Source of the DNA: Cryptomeria japonica
Taxonomy: Eukaryota; Streptophyta; Pinopsida; Cupressales; Cupressaceae
Length of the DNA stretch: 64,000 nt
Assembly (NCBI RefSeq): GCF_030272615.1
Contig: NC_081405.1
Coordinates: 609,572,677-609,636,676 of the forward strand
Reading direction: 5' to 3'
A program made the translations under genes and the position numbers. This document shows, in pieces, positions 1-8,622 of this stretch. A model generated the notes under the pieces. That model saw only the letters and a list, made by a program, of their open reading frames with translations. It was not told the DNA's origin and searched no databases. Numbering within the stretch: position 1 is the first letter of the stretch; every line of letters starts with the position of its first letter.

Positions 1-31
1 GATAAAGGAATAGTTAGAGATGTCTTATCTT
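1..31 (-). repeat. D1 3' LTR remnant fused to the internal region
   Basis: Bases 1-31 match 14014-14044 inside the shared LTR, and base 32 onward matches 14082 onward in the D2 internal region. The 37 bases corresponding to 14045-14081, which hold the LTR terminus and polypurine tract, are missing. TTATCTT lies at both edges of the missing piece in the D2 copy. The rest of this LTR lies left of the window. Confidence 0.85.
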
Positions 32-100
32 GGGAAGATAAATATCAAATAAAGCATCTAGCATCACATTTCTCTTGATAACCACAATTCCTTAAATAGT

Positions 101-530
101 TTATAATCTCAATCACCAAGGGTCCACATCACCTAAACATATAACATGAAGTATCATCAAAGCATATGATGCAAGAAACCATATCACCTAAGCACGTGAC
201 ATGGAGTATCACCTAAACATGTGATACAAGAGATTCATCACCTTGTGATGACAAGATATCAGCTAAACACATGATATCAGTATTAATTCAACAAGCAATA
301 CTTAAGGTAAACACATGAGAATAGTTAAATTCTCAACTTATCCAAGTTGTGGTTTGTGCACTAAAATTTTATCTAAGTGTTTTACCACAACACAATCATG
401 GCACATCCATGGCATACCAGAGATCCAACATGATAACTGGTTTGAACATCATAAGATCGTCACCTTATAATGTCTACATAGAAGTGTTCATTATCTAAGA
501 GATCGTCACCTCTTAGACATGAACACAGGG
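101..530 (-). repeat. Array of short perfect hairpins in the D1 3' region
   Basis: Between the RNase H stop and the 3' LTR there is a run of adjacent short inverted repeats: 155-171 (5-bp stem), 206-227 (7 bp, loop CTAAACAT), 236-250 (6 bp), 255-278 (7 bp), 279-302 (6 bp), 317-334 (6 bp), 335-348 (5 bp), 451-468 (5 bp, loop ATCGTCAC) and 495-516 (7 bp, loop ATCGTCAC). The last lies inside an outer 8-bp stem formed by 484-491 and 519-526. The loops CTAAACAY and ATCGTCAC recur. A homologous array is present in D2. Function is unknown. Confidence 0.8.
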
Positions 531-616
531 GGTTAAACCCATAAAAGTCCTAACATGACAAATAAGTTTACACATTAAACATCTTATTGATATACAAGTA
601 CAGATTAAAAACCAGA

Positions 617-1640
617 TTACCTTTTTATCATACCTAAAGCTTTTCTAAAATGATCAACCTTTACTCTGGAAAGTGGTTTGGTTAGAATATCTGTAGTCGG
701 ATCTCCTATAAAAACATATTCCAATTGGATCACATTTTTTTCTACCATACCTCTCACATAATGGTATGAAATCTCAATATGCTTGGATCTATCATGGAAC
801 ACTAGATTTAATGAAAGTTTTATGCAGCTTTGGTTGTGACAATGGATAATAGTAGGTTTCATAGGTTCACCAAACAATCCCACAAGCATCTTCCTAAGCC
901 ACACTGCCTCTCAGGAAGCCATGGAAGCTGCAATGTATTCAGCCTCGATGGAACTCTGAGCTACAAAAGACTTCTTTCTAGTGATCCAAGATATCATGGC
1001 TGAACCTAAACTGAAGCAACATCCTGAGGTGCATTTCCTGTCAGTCACACTTCCAGCCCAATCTCAATATGTGCATCCATGTAGATTTAGATCAACTTTC
1101 TCATATTTGAGACCAAGGTTTAAGGTGCCTTGTAAATATCTCATAATGTGTTTTACTGCAACTAGGTGTATCTCCTTTGGCTCACACATAAACTGACTCA
1201 AAGCATTAACTACATAATAGATACTTGGTCTTGTGTTTACTAGATACATCAAGGACCCAATCATTTGCCTGTATTGAGTAGGATCAGTGGGTTGCGACTC
1301 TATTGTTGCTTCCTTAAGTTTATGAAGATTGGTTTTGATTGGAGAGGTCATGGGTCTGCAGTTTAGCATTCCAAATCTCTTCAAAATGTCCAAGGTATAC
1401 TTGCCTTGTTTTAGTATAATGTTATCAGAATTCTACCATACTTCCAATCCTAGGAAGTAATGAAGGCGGTCCAAGTCCTTCATATCAAATTCTTTAGATA
1501 GATCTTTCTTGTATTGATCTATAAGGTGATCTTCTCCTGTGATTAATATATCATCAACATATAAAATCAATATTAACATATCACCTTTGTTTTGCTTGTA
1601 GTGGAGATTAGGATCTACATCATTCTTAGAGAAGTGTAGT
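617..1640 (-). pseudogene. D1 reverse transcriptase (C-terminal part) and RNase H
   Basis: Read from 1640 down to a TAA at 617-619. The RT palm with an intact YVDD is at about 1545-1560, followed by the connection region with SLMYLVNTRPSI (about 1220-1260). The RNase H end at 617-904 has SKHIEISYHYVRG and TDILTKPL. In the RNase H the usual CDNQS is CHNQS, so a catalytic aspartate is lost. Stops near 1394 and between 905 and 1063 break the frame. The 5' part of the RT continues at 10265, beyond element E. Non-functional copy; family assignment is secure. Confidence 0.88.
1636..1640. repeat. Left target-site duplication of element E (GTAGT)
   Basis: GTAGT abuts the TGTGTGGG start of the E LTR and is repeated exactly at 10260-10264. 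A 5-bp duplication is normal for LTR-element integration. Confidence 0.92.
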
Positions 1641-2080
1641 TGTGTGGGGGAAAAAGTGACACTAAGCAAACATGCCCTAATCTCACTTTCAATCACACAC
1701 TTGTGGAATACGAAAGAGCCTAGAGGTATCACACAATTGGCTACTTCTTTTTGTGGAAGAGAGAGCCACGGGATACCTATTAGGATTTCTATTCCTTTGT
1801 TGCAATGATGGATAAAATGATGCAAGTTCAACTACTAGCCCTAGAGTGCAAGTATGAACTAATAACAAGATTGCAGAATTGAACTTAAACAATGGAAACC
1901 TGTAAACACAAGGACAAGACAAGAATGTAAATGCGTACCTGGTGTTAAAATCTGAGTGAAAATGTTTGGGATGGGGGCGCGGACGCCACTGTCCTGATTC
2001 TGCCCCTGAAACTGCTCCTGAAACTACTGTTTTGCAACCTGAAAAGCTGTCAAAAATGCTGAAACTATTGTCTGACAGAA

Positions 2081-2144
2081 GGACCAGGGCGCCCAGCGCC
2101 CCTGTCCTGGTAGGACCAGGGCACCCCACGCCCTTGTCCTGGTC
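2081..2144 (-). repeat. Tandem GC-rich stem-loops in E 3' LTR
   Basis: Two adjacent imperfect palindromes built on GGACCAGGGCGC and its complement stand out in an AT-rich LTR. The right LTR has the same pair at 9063-9125. In the minus-strand transcript this is downstream of the TATA-like site, so the RNA could carry the stem-loops. Role unknown. Confidence 0.7.
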
Positions 2145-2740
2145 TTTTTCTCTGCAATTTGGTGTGTTGTTCTATCTCAGTCTGCTTCTTTTGGATCTGC
2201 AACTTGCGGTGTCGTCCGAATCCCGAAACTTGCACTTATATCTGAAAAGGTATGGTGGGCGGCTATATAGGGTTTTGCCTTAGTCAAACCACCGCTTTGG
2301 TGATTTCCACCTCCACGAATAGCCAAGTTGTATTGTAAAAGTAATGTGTGTGTGCAAGATCCTAAAATGCAAGTAAGCAAACTAGAGCAACCTAGAAAGT
2401 AAACCCTAATTGCTTGTACATGATAATGTAAATGCTCCAAATAAAGATGTAAAGAGATCTAAAGCATGAATACAAGTGATCTAATGAGGCTTATGCAAAG
2501 ACATGAAAACAACATGAAATCATACCCAACCCCAAGGGAGGGGTACAAGCCAATCTTCAGTCGCTGATCCCCTATTGCTTTTCAATGTCTTCAAAGCCCT
2601 AAATGGATGAATGAAATTGATGAATGCTTGATGGATGGATGTTGAATGTTGTTGAAGTCTTCAAAGATCTACTCTTTCGCTGCATAGAAGGCCCTTGAAA
2701 ACCAAAAATCTGGATCCTTTCAAATGAAGAGAGAGAGCTC

Positions 2741-2752
2741 TTATATATAAAA
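2741..2752 (-). promoter_or_regulatory. TATA-like box in E 3' LTR
   Basis: The minus strand reads TTTTATATATAAGAGC, a good TATA box with the element's own polarity. The same place in the other LTR (about 9738-9749) reads TTTTATATACAAGAGC. Inferred from motif and position only. Confidence 0.55.
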
Positions 2753-3269
2753 CCCTAGGTCTTAATTTCAACTTTTGGCCGACCTAGAGATTGGATCTCC
2801 CGCCAATTTCTTGGGGTTAAGCTTTATTTTATGATTGGATCGTGCTCCTAAAATTTCAAGAAAAATGTCCGGGACCATGTGCACGTCGGGCGCCATGGTC
2901 CCGACAACTTTTCACCAAATTTTTAGGGCCGTCGGATATGCTGATTTTAGAGAGAATCCTGAAGTTACAGGTGATTTCGAGATGTTTTGACCCCCGAAAT
3001 CAAGCCCCCAAGTTCCAAAATAGGACCTAATTAGGGTTTTTGATTAAATGATGTATTGGAAGAATAAAATGAAAGGGGCACACTTTAATGAAAAGGGCCC
3101 AACTTTATGATATGGAAGATGATAAAATAGAACCTTAGACCTAATTAATTTAATTAATTAAGTTGTAAAGGGAAAATGCAATGCAAAATGCAAAATGCGC
3201 CAAGGTGGGTGCTAAACTAGGTGTGAAATTGTACCACCCTAGCAAGTGCGTACAATTTACGATGCTACA

Positions 3270-3284
3270 TTTAGCCCCCACTTT
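3270..3284 (-). other. E polypurine tract
   Basis: On the minus strand, AAAGTGGGGGCTAA directly precedes the 3' LTR. Sequence and position fit the primer for plus-strand DNA synthesis in plant gypsy elements. Confidence 0.8.
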
Positions 3285-5094
3285 AGCGGTCATATGAACA
3301 CTACATGCATATGCAAGCTAAAGTACAGAAAAGTAAACATTATTTGAAAAAGGATATATCCATAAGTCTGTCAAACGAAGCCCCCAGCGGTATCTGCAGT
3401 ACACAGTTAGGAACCACACCCTACAAAGCACACGTTAGATCACAAAATCACCTAATGCTTACTAAGGAAGGTGATGAAATTTTGAGGGTAGCTATATGCC
3501 CCCCCCTGTTTCAGCTTGCTAATTTTAGTGAGTTGAAACAGGGTATCATGTTTACCACTTCGAATTGTTAAAGAATATTGATGACAAATGCTCACAAGAA
3601 GATTTGATATGAGATCAAAAACTAATGGAGAATCATTTGGTAAGAAAGAGGACTAAATCTCAATTCCAACACAGCAAAGAGTGTGAGGATTTGAGAGTTC
3701 TCTAACACAAGATGAAGGATGTAAATAGAAACAAAATGCAAAGAGAAGAAAAGAAAGGAAAAAAGAATGAATACACACATTGGTGATCCATGAAAAGAAT
3801 AGTGAGAGAGAAAACATGGACTTCTCACCCCTAGATCTTGTCTAGGTGATCCATGGGAAAAAGGACATGGAAAACTAGCCCCTAGAGTCTGTCTAGGTGG
3901 TCCATGTAAGGGAGGAGAGTGAGAAAGTTTAGCCTTATGCCGCTAGTTCCACTCAACCTCGTGCATGTGTGTGTAAGTGAGGTTAGAAGCACCTCATAGG
4001 AGTCTATGCCCGAGTATGCTACAACCTATATATGTATAGTACAAAAGCATGACATCTCGCTCTAAGAGTTTGTGCTCTGGTTCCGAGAATAATCACCTTG
4101 CATAAAAGAAAAATGGAGACATCTCTCTCTAAGAGTCTGTGCTCTGGTTCCAAGAATGACCCATTGCTCAAAAAGTGTCATGTTTATGTCATAAGCAAAG
4201 TAGAACAAGGATACCTACCTTCATCAAAAAAGAAGATACCCCAAAAATGCAACAATGTTGTAGATCCAAGCAAGAGAGTTTTGCACTCTTTAAGCAAGGA
4301 TAAGATAATTGAAAAAGGGATATCTTGTAGTATGTGTAAAGGAGATCCTTAGAGGAGAAGAGATCTTTGTACAAAAGACACCTATCCTCGAGAGGAATTG
4401 TCTTAGACAAATATAACATCTTCTAGAATAATACAAAGAAGAGAATAAGAATGCAATACTTCCTTCCTTTGTGAGGTGAGAGTGATTCTTAATGAAGGAT
4501 GACGCTTTTTTTAACCCAATTGGGAGAGTGAATTAATTATGGATGTATTTTACCAATTGCAAAAGAGGTTGTAGTCAAGGACTTACGCCTCTTGGAAGGG
4601 AGAATCCTTGAACAAACAACAACAAATGCATACAAGGATAACATCAGGTAATAAAGTTCACACCATCCACAAAATAGGAAAAAGTGGATCCTTAGATAAA
4701 AATAAGAAAAGATCATTGCCTCCCAAGGATGAAGGACTTACACAATCTTCCAGGGAGAGATTTAGACATAAACAAAATGTACTACATACTCACATGAGTT
4801 CATGCAAGCAAGAAATTAGTTTATGTAAAATGCTCCTCACAAGAAGTGGGTAAGGTAAGAAAGAGAATACACATCTTCTCCCATATCTAGGAAAAGAGGA
4901 TTCTAAAGAAAAGATGATCAATATTTCCACATTATTACCCCATAGGAACAAGAGATAACACAGAAAAATTAGGCTATTATGTTGCTTCAAAAATATGATT
5001 GCACTTGAAATTGTACCATCATGAATGACAATGAGCCCCCAGTAAATGAGCTACCAATGTCACATAATGATGAGCAACATAATAGCCATTAATG
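3285..5094 (-). other. E non-coding 3' region with short direct repeats
   Basis: About 1.8 kb between the polyprotein stop and the PPT, where RT, RNase H and integrase would be expected. I see no pol motif on either strand. It contains degenerate direct repeats: a unit starting GGTGATCCATG at 3782, 3845 and 3896, and a unit starting GACATCTC and containing TGCTCTGGTTCC at 4051 and 4118. Several small open frames are present but nothing recognisable. Confidence 0.7.
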
Positions 5095-7263
5095 TTATTT
5101 AAAGACATGATAGATTGAATGAGGTATTTGAATATGACATGCTAAATACTCAATTATAAGTGAGATCAAAAACATGTATAAAATGATAAAAATTGAAGAA
5201 GAAAAGTCACAAGAAATCTTAGAAGAGGGATGAGTGTAATCTATTAGAGCCTTATCCCTAGAGGAAAGGACTTTATGATGAATAGGAGATAAAGATTCAT
5301 AAGTGGATTTAGAAATTTGAGGGGAGTCATAAAGAGATTTGTTCATCGCCAAGATTTCCTTATGAGGGGAATGAGAGTTGATAGAAGTAGAAGATGATTT
5401 AGTTGAAGTGAGATCATCATCACTACTAAATATAGCATTCACATTGAGAGATGGTCTTTTAGATGCTTTGGTGGGCTTAGAAAGATTATATCCAAGTCCA
5501 AATGAATATTCATACATGTTATGTTCTAAAGGAACTTTAATTCCTTGTTCATTTGCGCCACAACCATTTCCACTATAGCCACTCTTAGCCAAAATATGGA
5601 AACCACGACCATAAGGATTAGCCATTTCAGAAAGAAAAGGTGGTTTTTCATAAGACAAAGAATCAAATCCTTCAGAATTAGAGGTGTGAGGAGAAGAAGT
5701 TTGAGAAGCGGCCACAAAATTATTACTCATAGGTTCAGGTAAGACTGATTGATCTCTAGTTTCTTCCTTCTTTTTAACTTTAAGTTCTCTAGGAGGAACC
5801 CTATACTCACCTACAAAGGTGGGCTTAAAATCAAGAGATCCCCAATCGTCTTCTGCGAGGACCTTCTCAGGATCAAAAGCCTTTTCATGTGTAGATTCAA
5901 GTTGAGAAGAATCTTCTTCAGGAACTTCAGACTCATCCAAAGAATTTTGATTATTAGAGGGTGATGATTCATCCACAGGTATCTTGTTTAATGAGTCATC
6001 ACTAGAAGAGGAAGGCTTAGAATAATTCCCTTTGGAAGTAGATGTTTGCAAACAAGCTTGAAAATTAGTATCACCTATCAAGGTATATGTCTTATTATTA
6101 TAAATAAATTTAACTTGTCTATGCAATGTAGAGGGGACAGCTTGCATACTGTGAATCCAAGGTCTCCCTAATAACAAGTTGTATGTTAGATTTCCCGACA
6201 TAACATGGATAGGAGTAGGCAAAGTAACAGGTCCCACTGTGATGGATAAGGTGATAATACCTAATGAAGACTTAGCCACATTATCAAAGCCTCGAATGGG
6301 ACGAGAGTCAGGCTCAATAAGGGATGTATCCACATTCATCTTATGCAATAGATTAATGCTACACACATTAAGGCCAGAACCATTATCTACTAGTGTTTGT
6401 CTTATAGTAGTGTCATTTATGATAACCACAATCATCAAGGGATCATATTGATGTTGAATTTCACTAGTAGGCAACTCATCTTGAGTAAACACAATTTGAG
6501 CTTTAGGATTCATCACAGAGTTAACCAAAGACACTATATTACTAGATGTATTAGGTTGAGGAACATTCAAATCTTTTAAGGCATCTTGTAACATTCCATG
6601 ATGAGCGGAAGAAGTTTGGATCAAATTCCAAAGGGATATCTTAGCAGGGGTAGCTTTAAGTTGATCAATAAGATCATAGTCCTTACTAAGCATTTGTGAA
6701 ATACGAGGAGCTTGAGGAACAATAGGTTGGGAAGGAGGAAGTGAAGTTGGGATAACAGGAGGAAGATTAGGCTGCTTATTATTTCTTGTATTATAGGTAT
6801 GGGCTACCGCATTATAACTCTCTCTAGTCAGTTGCTTAGCATACTCATAGGGGCTCTTAGTAGAATAACCTCCTTGCACAGTAATAATAGGTTTCTTAGG
6901 AGTGCAAAAAGAATCATTAGCATAACCACCTTGAACCACTAAGATAGGCTTATTTAAAGGTTGAGAATTTTGAGAAGGACAAGCACCTTGGACAATGAAG
7001 AGAGGTTTGTTAGGTGTTTCATTTACATGTATCAAATTGATTGAGGATGGTTTAGAGGAATGAACAAAAGTGTTGGAAGAATTTTTGCTAGTCTTCTCTT
7101 GCACTAAAATCTCATCATGGATTAAATCAATTCTAGGAGAGAAACAAGGGGTAGGCATTGATGTTCTAGTAGGCAGAGTAATACTAGGAAAGGTCATATC
7201 ATCCTCTATTATCAAAGGATCTACATGGGGAATAAACTCTCTAGGAGAAGGATCAAAATTACT
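5095..7263 (-). CDS. E polyprotein, second part: retropepsin and G-patch
   Basis: Open frame continuing in frame from the upstream part (7264-8292) after one TAG; the first ATG-independent residues are SNFDPSPREF. Numbering from 7215, a QGGY-type motif (KPI-V-VQGGY) occurs three times at about residues 72-120. A retropepsin centred on TLVDNGSGLNV is near 275, with the typical LLGRPWIHSM near 350. An acidic spacer precedes a G-patch at about 535-585 (GRGFHILAKSGY ... GLGYNLSK). The frame ends at 5095 without RT, RNase H or IN. The protease aspartate and flanking hydrophobic residues look intact. In autonomous plant gypsy elements a G-patch, when present, lies in pol; here pol stops after it. 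Translation presumably required readthrough or was lost when the TAG arose. Confidence 0.75.
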   Translation of the reverse strand, partial: SNFDPSPREFIPHVDPLIIEDDMTFPSITLPTRTSMPTPCFSPRIDLIHDEILVQEKTSKNSSNTFVHSSKPSSINLIHVNETPNKPLFIVQGACPSQNSQPLNKPILVVQGGYANDSFCTPKKPIITVQGGYSTKSPYEYAKQLTRESYNAVAHTYNTRNNKQPNLPPVIPTSLPPSQPIVPQAPRISQMLSKDYDLIDQLKATPAKISLWNLIQTSSAHHGMLQDALKDLNVPQPNTSSNIVSLVNSVMNPKAQIVFTQDELPTSEIQHQYDPLMIVVIINDTTIRQTLVDNGSGLNVCSINLLHKMNVDTSLIEPDSRPIRGFDNVAKSSLGIITLSITVGPVTLPTPIHVMSGNLTYNLLLGRPWIHSMQAVPSTLHRQVKFIYNNKTYTLIGDTNFQACLQTSTSKGNYSKPSSSSDDSLNKIPVDESSPSNNQNSLDESEVPEEDSSQLESTHEKAFDPEKVLAEDDWGSLDFKPTFVGEYRVPPRELKVKKKEETRDQSVLPEPMSNNFVAASQTSSPHTSNSEGFDSLSYEKPPFLSEMANPYGRGFHILAKSGYSGNGCGANEQGIKVPLEHNMYEYSFGLGYNLSKPTKASKRPSLNVNAIFSSDDDLTSTKSSSTSINSHSPHKEILAMNKSLYDSPQISKSTYESLSPIHHKVLSSRDKALIDYTHPSSKISCDFSSSIFIILYMFLISLIIEYLACHIQIPHSIYHVFK

Positions 7264-8292
7264 CTATAAAGTCTCACTTTTGAGAGGGAGATCTTTGAAA
7301 GAGATGTTAACCATCTTGCTTTGAACTAGGGTTTCCTTATGAGTAGAACCAAGTTGAGGAGAGGGAGAATAATTGAGATTCAAGGAAGGTGAGAAACTAT
7401 CAAGGGAGTTTTCAATCTTGATTTCATCCCCTTTGGCTAGGGTTCTCTCATGGGGAAGAGAATAATCTACACCTTCTTCTAATGGTTCATCCCAAATAGT
7501 GAGGTTGTTAAAAGGAATGTTTGAAGTATTGTCAATTTCAGGAGAGGAGATAACATTGTTTATTAATTCCTCATCCTTAGGAGGGAGAGGATCAATAGAT
7601 GTGTTAAACTCATCCTCTTTCCTCAAAATATGTTCAATATGATCTTTAGGGGAGAGAAAATTAAAGAAATTGCTTATTATTTCATCTTCTTTCTCTAAGG
7701 GATGCTTATGGGTAAGACAAACTTTAGGAGAAGGGTAAGCATTTATCTTTAATTCATCATCTCTAGTGGGAATTTTGTTGGAAAAGGAAATGCCATCACT
7801 AGGAAATGTAGGGATAATGTCATCTTCTTGCACAAAAGGATCCTCATGAGGGGAGTGTTTTCTAGGAGGAACATGGACATATTTCTCCAAAGATTCATGC
7901 TTAGGAAGGAGATCTTTGAAAGAAGTGTTCATAACCTCTTGTTGCACTAACATGCCCCCATTGGAAGGACCAACTTTAGGAGAAAATAATTCAATGCCCA
8001 TCAATACCTTTTCACTTAGAGAGGAATCATGTAGGAAAGGTGAAGTAACATTAAGAAAGGTGTTTATGATATCATTCTCTTCCTCTAGGATAGCTAAATA
8101 GGAAGGGCACATTTTGGGAGAATTGTCAAGATCACTCTTAAAGTCTTCATCCTTAGAGCATGGGAGAGTCTCAAAGGGATTGGTAGCAACTCTTTTAGGC
8201 ACTAAAATGTTGTTATAGATGGGGGGAGGTTCTTTAGGAGAAGGAAAAATTGAAACAAGGGAAGCTAACCCATTATCAAATGAATGCATCAT
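7264..8292 (-). CDS. E polyprotein, first part: acidic repetitive gag-position protein
   Basis: ATG at 8290-8292 and TAG at 7264-7266, 342 residues. No zinc knuckle or recognisable gag fold. The chain is made of degenerate units of roughly 35-45 residues with the pattern SPK ... HK--L--EDEI---F--L-PK, for example FSPKVGPSNGG, YPSPKVCLTHKHP and SPSPQLGSTHKE. It is rich in D, E, P and S and probably largely disordered. The same unit style continues past the TAG (CFSPRIDLIHDEILVQE), which argues that both parts were one protein. It takes the place of gag; whether it binds RNA or assembles particles cannot be told. Confidence 0.65.
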   Translation of the reverse strand: MMHSFDNGLASLVSIFPSPKEPPPIYNNILVPKRVATNPFETLPCSKDEDFKSDLDNSPKMCPSYLAILEEENDIINTFLNVTSPFLHDSSLSEKVLMGIELFSPKVGPSNGGMLVQQEVMNTSFKDLLPKHESLEKYVHVPPRKHSPHEDPFVQEDDIIPTFPSDGISFSNKIPTRDDELKINAYPSPKVCLTHKHPLEKEDEIISNFFNFLSPKDHIEHILRKEDEFNTSIDPLPPKDEELINNVISSPEIDNTSNIPFNNLTIWDEPLEEGVDYSLPHERTLAKGDEIKIENSLDSFSPSLNLNYSPSPQLGSTHKETLVQSKMVNISFKDLPLKSETL

Positions 8293-8601
8293 GACAACAA
8301 TTTTCCTCTTTCAAATGATAACACATGCAAAATAGAAGGAAATGTATAACTTTAAACAATGAAAGTGCTTAGAATGTAGATTTAGAAAATGAAATTTATG
8401 ATTCAAATGAGTTCCTAAATCAGATTTGAAATTATTGATCCCAAATAAGCTATCCACAAGTTCAACTTTGAATTTTAGCAAAAATTTCCTCTAAATTTTT
8501 GAATTTTGCAAGAAATTAAAACTTGTAAATACAAATTTGAATTTGAAATAGCATAAACACTCAAATTTGAAAACATAAATCAGAATTAGAGAAGATTGGA
8601 A
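8293..8601 (-). other. E 5' leader
   Basis: About 310 bases between the PBS and the first ATG. AT-rich, with AAATTTGAA-type runs and no open frame of note. A packaging signal would be expected here, but I can point to none. Confidence 0.6.
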
Positions 8602-8619
8602 TTCACGTCGGGTTCACCA
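8602..8619 (-). other. E primer-binding-site-like sequence
   Basis: The minus strand reads TGGTGAACCCGACGTGAA, three bases after the 5' LTR end. TGGT fits the CCA end of a tRNA. It is not the initiator-Met site used by the copia elements here, and I could not match the tRNA from memory. Confidence 0.65.
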
Positions 8620-8622
8620 AAA

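Larger units (their letters stand above)
1641..3269 (-). repeat. E 3' LTR
   Basis: Starts TGTGTGGG and ends GATGCTACA on the plus strand, and is co-linear with 8623-10259. It contains a TATA-like site at 2741-2752, tandem GC-rich hairpins at 2081-2144, and a GGGACCATG/CATGGTCCC inverted repeat near 2874-2906. Short open frames inside it are not conserved between the two LTRs and look fortuitous. Confidence 0.92.

Noticed and set aside
145-350. Regularly spaced short repeats suggesting a CRISPR-like array
   Set aside because: Repeats are hairpins of variable stem with no spacer/repeat periodicity, inside a plant retrotransposon.
1433-1831. 132-codon minus-strand frame as one protein
   Set aside because: It is a chimera: the part above 1640 is E LTR sequence and the part below is D1 RT, joined only by the insertion.
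1966-2283. Open frame in E LTR, with a related frame at 9014-9250
   Set aside because: The frame is antisense to the element, lies across GC-rich hairpins, and is not kept at its start, end or reading frame between the two LTRs.
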